64,000 bases of DNA from Streptomyces yangpuensis (GTDB lineage Bacteria; Actinomycetota; Actinomycetes; Streptomycetales; Streptomycetaceae): NCBI RefSeq assembly GCF_001005295.1, contig NZ_LBMK01000009.1:1-64000 (forward strand). The letters run 5' to 3'. Below the pieces are notes generated by a model, which saw only the letters and a program-made list of their open reading frames with translations, was not told the DNA's origin and made no database searches. The first letter of the stretch is position 1, and each line of letters begins with the position of its first letter. This document shows, piece by piece, positions 59,899 to 64,000 of this stretch. The position numbers and the translations under genes are program-made.

Positions 59899-60548
59899 GC
59901 CGCTGCTCCTTCGAGGGCCGGGGCGGGGTTGGTGCGGGAGCGCTGGTACCAGTCGTAGGCGCCCCACACCACGAGGGCGAAGTAGACGACGTAGACCAGT
60001 CCGGAGAAGGCGAGGCCGCCGGTGAAGGCGAGGGGGACGCCGACCAGGTCGACGAGGAGCCAGGCGAACCAGAACTCGACGAGTCCGCGGGCCTGGGCGA
60101 CCATCGCGACGATGGTGCCGACGAAGATGTAGGCGTCGGCCCAGGGGCTCCAGGACAGCGACGGGTAGAGGGTGAAGAGGCCGCCGACGGCGAGGGTTCC
60201 GAGGGCCGCTCCGCCGAGGAGGAGTCCGCGTTCGGTCCAGGTGGCGGTGCGTACGGCGATGGAGCCGTCCTGGGCCTGCTGCTTGCCGCGCTGCCAGGAG
60301 ATCCAGCCGAAGACGGCCACGCCGATGACCAGGAGCTGCTTGCCGACGCCGCCGGCGAGGTGTGCGGAGGCGTAGGCGGCGATGAGGATGAGCCCGGAGA
60401 GCAGCTGGGCGGGCCAGGTCCAGATGGAGCGGCGCCAGCCGAGGGCGAGTGCGGCGAGGCCCATCAGGTTGCCGATCATGTCGGACCAGATGACCTTCTG
60501 GCCGAAGACCGTGAAGGCCTCCGTGTTGAGCCAGGTCAGGGCGCTCAC
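59895..60548 (-). CDS. ribM: Riboflavin transporter RibM (PnuC-like)
   Basis: A 217-residue membrane protein with about seven TM segments of the PnuC type (WLNTEAFTVFGQKVIWSDMIGNLMGLAALALGWRRSIWTWPAQLLSGLILI). In S. davaonensis and S. coelicolor the PnuC-like gene of the rib operon encodes RibM, which imports riboflavin and roseoflavin by facilitated diffusion. GTG 60548 overlaps ribE by 4 bp. Position inside an FMN-controlled operon supports flavin rather than nicotinamide riboside as substrate. Confidence 0.88.
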   Translation of the reverse strand: MSALTWLNTEAFTVFGQKVIWSDMIGNLMGLAALALGWRRSIWTWPAQLLSGLILIAAYASAHLAGGVGKQLLVIGVAVFGWISWQRGKQQAQDGSIAVRTATWTERGLLLGGAALGTLAVGGLFTLYPSLSWSPWADAYIFVGTIVAMVAQARGLVEFWFAWLLVDLVGVPLAFTGGLAFSGLVYVVYFALVVWGAYDWYQRSRTNPAPALEGAAA

Positions 60549-61174
60549 CGGGGCTCTCCCGCCGGGTTGGCGCGCAGCGGGTCCACGCCGGCGGCCAGGA
60601 GGCGCTCGACGTACTTCGCGAGGACGTCGACCTCGAGGTTGACCGGGTCGCCGGGCTGCTTGATGCCGAGGGTGGTCAGCGCGAGGGTGGTGGGGATGAG
60701 GCTGATGGTGAACCAGTCGGCGGCGGCCTCGACGACGGTGAGGCTGACGCCGTCGACCGTGATGGAGCCTTTCTCGACGACGTAGCGGGAGAGGTTCTCC
60801 GGGAGGGCGACCTTGACGATCTCCCAGTGCTCGGAGGGGGTCCGGGAGAGGATCTCGCCGGTGCCGTCGACGTGGCCCTGGACCAGGTGGCCGCCGAGCC
60901 GTCCGCCGAGGGCCATGGGCCGCTCCAGGTTGACCCGGGAGCCCTCGGCCAGGGCGCCGAGGCTGGAGCGGTTGAGGGTCTCCTGCATGACGTCGGCGGT
61001 GAACTCGCCGTCGGCGGTCTCCACGACGGTCAGGCAGACGCCGTTGACGGCGATGGAGTCGCCGTGCTTGGCGTCCTCGGTGACGAGGGGGCCGCGCAGC
61101 CGGAAGCGGGAGGCTTCCCGGAGCGGCTCGACGGCGGTGACCTCGCCCAGTTCTTCGACGATTCCGGTGAACAC
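60545..61174 (-). CDS. ribE: Riboflavin synthase alpha chain
   Basis: Dismutates two lumazines to riboflavin; 209 residues built of two similar barrels (MFTGIVEELGEVTAVEPL and the internal repeat MFTG-like region starting at about residue 98, VQGHVDGTGEI). GDSIAVNGVCLTVVE and GSITVDGVSLTVVE are the paired signatures. GTG start directly after the ribD stop. The gene is called ribE or ribC depending on the nomenclature. Confidence 0.95.
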   Translation of the reverse strand: MFTGIVEELGEVTAVEPLREASRFRLRGPLVTEDAKHGDSIAVNGVCLTVVETADGEFTADVMQETLNRSSLGALAEGSRVNLERPMALGGRLGGHLVQGHVDGTGEILSRTPSEHWEIVKVALPENLSRYVVEKGSITVDGVSLTVVEAAADWFTISLIPTTLALTTLGIKQPGDPVNLEVDVLAKYVERLLAAGVDPLRANPAGEPR

Positions 61175-62293
61175 TCAGTGCTCCTTGGGGGCGGTGGCGG
61201 GAAGGGCGGTGATGCGCAGATCGGGGCCCACGCGGACGGCCTCGGTGATGTCGAGGCGCAGGGCGTGGGTGATGTTGGTGATGCCCGCGTTGCCGAGGGC
61301 GGCGGGGCCGGCGCCGAGCAGGGCGGGGGCGAGGTAGCCGACGACGCGGTCGACGGCTCCGGCTTCGAGGAAGGCCCCCGCGAGGGTGGGTCCGCCTTCC
61401 AGGAGCAGGGAGCGCACGCCGCGGGCGTACAGCTGGGTCAGGAGTTGGTCGAGGGGGATCCGGCCGTCGCGCAGGGGCAGCCGGAGCAGGTCGACGCCGG
61501 GGAGGTGGCGGGTGTCGGCGTCCTCGTCGACGACGAGCAGTGTGGGCGCGGCGTCGTCGAGGATGCGGGCGGCCGGCGGGAGGCCGGCGCGGGTGTCGAG
61601 GGCCACGCGCAGGGGCTGGGTGGCGCCGTCGATTCCGCGGACGGCCAGGTGCGGGTCGTCGGCGCGCAGGGTGCCGCCGCCGACGAGGACGGCGTCGGCC
61701 TCGGCGCGCAGCCGGTGGACGTCGGCCCGGGACTCGACGGAGCTGATCCAGCGGCTGCTGCCGTCCGCGGCGGCGCTGCGGCCGTCGAGGGTGGCGGCGT
61801 ACTTCCAGGTCACGTGGGGGCGGCCGAGGCGTACGGAGGTCAGCCAGGCGGTGTTGCCGGCTTCGGCCTCGGCCCGCAGCAGCCCCGCCTCGGTGTCGAT
61901 CCCGGCGGCGCGCAGGGTGGCGGCACCGCCGCTGGCCTGCGGGTTCGGGTCGGGGACGGCGTAGACGACACGGGTGACGCCGGCGCCGAGGAGGGCCTGG
62001 GCGCAGGGTCCGGTGCGGCCGGTGTGGTTGCAGGGTTCGAGGGTGACGTAGGCGGTGCCGCCGCGGGCGGCGGCGCCTGCGGCGCGCAGGGCGTGGACCT
62101 CGGCGTGCGGGCCGCCGGCCCGCTGGTGCCAGCCCTCGCCGACGACGGTGCCGGAGGTGTCGGTGATGACGCAGCCGACGACCGGGTTGGGGCTGGTGGA
62201 GCCGAGTCCGCGGGCAGCGAGCTCGATGGCCCGTCGCATGGCACGGGTGCCCGCGTCGGGTGCGGGTGCTGCGTGCGCGGCGTGTGTCGCCAC
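61175..62293 (-). CDS. ribD: Bifunctional diaminohydroxyphosphoribosylaminopyrimidine deaminase / reductase
   Basis: Second and third steps of riboflavin synthesis. The N-terminal cytidine-deaminase domain (HAEVHALRAAG and TLEPCNHTGRTGPCAQALLGAG zinc ligands) precedes the reductase domain (TWKYAATLDGRSAAADGSSRWISS, LLLEGGPTLAGAFLEAG). GTG 62293 is preferred: AGGAGG lies five to six bases upstream, whereas the ATG at 62311 has none. First gene of the operon, 176 bp below the FMN riboswitch. Confidence 0.94.
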   Translation of the reverse strand: MATHAAHAAPAPDAGTRAMRRAIELAARGLGSTSPNPVVGCVITDTSGTVVGEGWHQRAGGPHAEVHALRAAGAAARGGTAYVTLEPCNHTGRTGPCAQALLGAGVTRVVYAVPDPNPQASGGAATLRAAGIDTEAGLLRAEAEAGNTAWLTSVRLGRPHVTWKYAATLDGRSAAADGSSRWISSVESRADVHRLRAEADAVLVGGGTLRADDPHLAVRGIDGATQPLRVALDTRAGLPPAARILDDAAPTLLVVDEDADTRHLPGVDLLRLPLRDGRIPLDQLLTQLYARGVRSLLLEGGPTLAGAFLEAGAVDRVVGYLAPALLGAGPAALGNAGITNITHALRLDITEAVRVGPDLRITALPATAPKEH

Positions 62294-62468
62294 CGGGTCC
62301 TCCTGCCTCATCGGGCACGGACTCCGGGGCCTGTCGGGATACGACAGATGAAGCGGATCAGCTCACGCAGGGGCGCCGAGGCCGGAGAAACGGTTCGACC
62401 GGGCACATCCACGGGGATATGCCGATGAAACGCCGACGGCGGCGTACCGGTGACTGGCCCGCCGCGCA

Positions 62469-62585
62469 CTGCCTCCCATCCGGACTTTAACCGTCGGTCC
62501 AGGAATCTCACCTGGTCAACCGGCCGCTGGCTGCGGACGGGTCGCGGACTATACCGCCGGTTCGGAATTACACCGACCCCGGAGT
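62469..62585 (-). promoter_or_regulatory. FMN riboswitch (RFN element)
   Basis: On the minus strand the element opens with GGGGTCGGTGTAATTCC and GAACCGGCGGT and closes with AAAGTCCGGATGGGAGGCAG, all RFN signatures. The usual GGTGAAATTCC has T for A here. It controls the rib operon (ribD onward), most likely by blocking translation or by termination in the 176 bases to ribD; I did not resolve the expression platform (62294-62468 holds several C/G-rich hairpins). Confidence 0.93.
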
Positions 62586-62717
62586 GCGCTGCTACTGGTA
62601 CTCCAGCCAGTCTGCCACGGCCTGTCGCCCGCCATGCAGGTGATGTGGTGTGGCCTGGCTCACAGAGGGTGACGCCGGGGCCACGGCGGTGGGGGCCCGG
62701 TCGAGCAGAGACACGGT

Positions 62718-62751
62718 TGGTCCAGACCTATTGACGGGTTGGTCTAGTCCT
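62718..62751 (+). promoter_or_regulatory. Chitinase-type direct repeats / DasR sites
   Basis: TGGTCCAGACCT (62718-62729) and TGGTCTAGTCCT (62740-62751) are the pair of 12-bp direct repeats found before Streptomyces chitinase genes. The first is close to the palindromic DasR element TGGTCTAGACCA. They flank and overlap the promoter below. Confidence 0.8.
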
Positions 62752-62759
62752 CTTAACGT
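62731..62759 (+). promoter_or_regulatory. Chitinase promoter
   Basis: TTGACG (62731-62736), 17 bases, TAACGT (62754-62759). The -35 lies between the two operator repeats and the second repeat occupies the spacer, so bound repressor would block polymerase. Confidence 0.7.
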
Positions 62760-62887
62760 TCCCTTCAACTTCCGGGAGCAGCCCGTCAGATGTGCGCACG
62801 TCACGGGCCAACAGACTTACGCACCAGTCACGTTGCTTCATGTTGTGTCCATTTGTGTCCTGCATCCTCCCCTCCCCAGGAGGCACA

Positions 62888-64000
62888 ATGCTGTCCCCCA
62901 CACGTACGAGAGCGATGCTCCTGGCATCCGGCGCCGCGATCGCCGGACTGCTGGTCGGCGGGCTCTCGACGGGCGTCTCGCACGCGGCAGACAACGAGAG
63001 CTGTCGCCCGGACGGCCTCTACAAGACGGCCGGCGTCGACGTCCCGTACTGCTCGGTCTACGACACCGAGGGCCGCGAGAAGATGGGCGCCGACCACCAG
63101 CGCCGCGTCATCGGCTACTTCACCGGCTGGCGCACCGGCAAGAACGGCCAGCCCTCGTACCTCGTCAACAACATCCCGTGGGACAAGATCACCCACATCA
63201 ACTACGCCTTCGCGCACGTCGGCAGCGACAACAAGATCTCCGTCGGAGCCGACAGCCCCGCCAACGAGGCCACCGGGATGACCTGGCCGGGCGTCGCCGG
63301 GGCCGAGATGGACCCGGCGCTCCCCTACAAGGGCCACTTCAACCTGCTGACGAAGTACAAGAAGCAGCACCCCGACGTGAAGACCCTGATCTCCGTCGGA
63401 GGCTGGGCCGAGACCGGCGGCTACTTCGGCGCGGACGGCAAGCGCGTCGCCTCCGGCGGCTTCTACAGCATGGCCACCAACGCGGACGGATCCGTCAACC
63501 AGGCGGGCATCGACACCTTCGCCCAGTCCTCGGTCGACTTCATCCGCACGTACGGCTTCAACGGCGTCGACATCGACTACGAGTACCCGACCACGATGAA
63601 GGACGCCGGCAACCCGCTGGACTGGCAGATCGCCAACGCCCGGCGCGCCGGCCTGGTCAAGGGCTACGACGCCCTCATGAAGAGCCTGCGCCAGAAGCTG
63701 GACGCGGCCGGCGCCGCCGACGGCAAGCACTACATGCTGACCGTCGCCGCCCCCTCCTCCGGCTACCTGCTGCGCGGCATGGAGACGTTCCAGATGCAGC
63801 AGTACCTGGACTACGTCAACATCATGTCCTACGACCTGCACGGCGCCTGGAACGAGTACGTCGGCCCGAACGCCTCCCTCTTCGACGACGGCAAGGACGG
63901 CGAGCTCGCCGCCGCCGGCGTCTACGGCTCCCAGCAGTACGGCGGCATCGGCTACCTCAACACCGACTGGGCGTACCACTACTTCCGCGGCTCCATGCCG
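62888..64000 (+). CDS. Secreted chitinase, GH18 family (5' part, runs off the window)
   Basis: An exported chitin-degrading enzyme; 371 codons are present and no stop is reached. A signal peptide (MLSPTRTRAMLLASGAAIAGLLVGGLSTGVSHA) is followed by a GH18 barrel beginning RVIGYFTGWRTG. The catalytic motif FNGVDIDYEYP contains D228, D230 and acid E232; the outermost Asp of DGxDxDxE is Asn here. Substrate-side motifs TLISVGGWAE and IMSYDLHGAWN are present. AGGAGG lies just before the ATG. Regulation by DasR-type repeats is indicated upstream. Confidence 0.94.
   Translation, partial: MLSPTRTRAMLLASGAAIAGLLVGGLSTGVSHAADNESCRPDGLYKTAGVDVPYCSVYDTEGREKMGADHQRRVIGYFTGWRTGKNGQPSYLVNNIPWDKITHINYAFAHVGSDNKISVGADSPANEATGMTWPGVAGAEMDPALPYKGHFNLLTKYKKQHPDVKTLISVGGWAETGGYFGADGKRVASGGFYSMATNADGSVNQAGIDTFAQSSVDFIRTYGFNGVDIDYEYPTTMKDAGNPLDWQIANARRAGLVKGYDALMKSLRQKLDAAGAADGKHYMLTVAAPSSGYLLRGMETFQMQQYLDYVNIMSYDLHGAWNEYVGPNASLFDDGKDGELAAAGVYGSQQYGGIGYLNTDWAYHYFRGSMP

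Noticed and set aside
1..64000. CRISPR arrays, prophage, insertion sequences, tRNA genes
   Set aside because: No regularly spaced identical repeats with unique spacers, no transposase or integrase motifs, and no cloverleaf-like sequence were seen on reading both strands; a tRNAscan or ISfinder run could confirm.

Overview
The window is chromosomal core sequence of a high-GC actinomycete, almost certainly Streptomyces. Reasons: very high GC with strong GC at codon third positions, frequent GTG/TTG starts, and lineage-specific genes (smeA-sffA, rbpA, a four-gene conservon, an SCO1431-type small membrane protein, crr-ptsI beside an rRNA leader, and a rib operon with a PnuC-like RibM). From memory, the gene order matches the S. 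coelicolor stretch running from crr/ptsI (SCO1390/1391) through rbpA (SCO1421) and ppm1 (SCO1423) to the rib operon and a GH18 chitinase. No transposase, integrase, phage gene, CRISPR array or tRNA was seen.

Layout. 1-2.7 kb: rRNA-operon leader reading left, then crr-ptsI (general PTS enzymes) behind two DasR-type sites. 2.7-12.2 kb: an unknown protein, acetoacetyl-CoA synthetase, GH31 glucosidase, Nudix hydrolase, VanX-like dipeptidase, Mpo1-like protein and a DUF35/thiolase pair. 12.2-17.5 kb: a cvnABCD conservon. 17.6-25.1 kb: a three-gene operon encoding a giant SMC-like ATPase and two partners, resembling MksBEF/Wadjet JetABC without a JetD nuclease. This is the most interesting system in the window. 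25.2-27.5 kb: the 5-oxoprolinase genes pxpABC. 27.6-31.5 kb: an ECF sigma factor with a membrane partner carrying a duplicated outer domain, a HEAT-like protein preceded by a possible 20-residue peptide gene, and an ankyrin protein. 31.8-33.6 kb: smeA-sffA (sporulation septation and DNA segregation). 33.7-42.4 kb: MocR regulator, GDPD, MFS transporter, rbpA with a textbook sigma-R promoter, FxsA, Ppm1, amidohydrolase and Lrp/AsnC. 42.6-51.2 kb: small zinc-ribbon-like protein, a lipid-type gene pair, acyl-CoA dehydrogenase with TetR, small membrane proteins, a C39 peptidase and a nucleoside-kinase-like protein. 51.2-56.7 kb: a candidate small RNA, an EccA/CbxX-type AAA protein, two CNNM/HlyC transporters and a PH-domain protein. 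56.8-62.6 kb: hisG-hisE and ribDEM(AB)H under an FMN riboswitch. The right edge holds the 5' part of a chitinase behind two more DasR-type repeats.

Functional links. Chitinase and crr-ptsI sit at opposite ends of the window but share DasR-type operators, so GlcNAc sensing could couple chitin breakdown to PTS capacity. A shared inverted repeat (TTCTGACGNNNCGTCA) lies before two separate lipid-type operons. At least six genes have a -10-like hexamer exactly six bases before the start codon and probably make leaderless mRNAs. Identifications rest on reading motifs and on recalled family knowledge. No database search was run.
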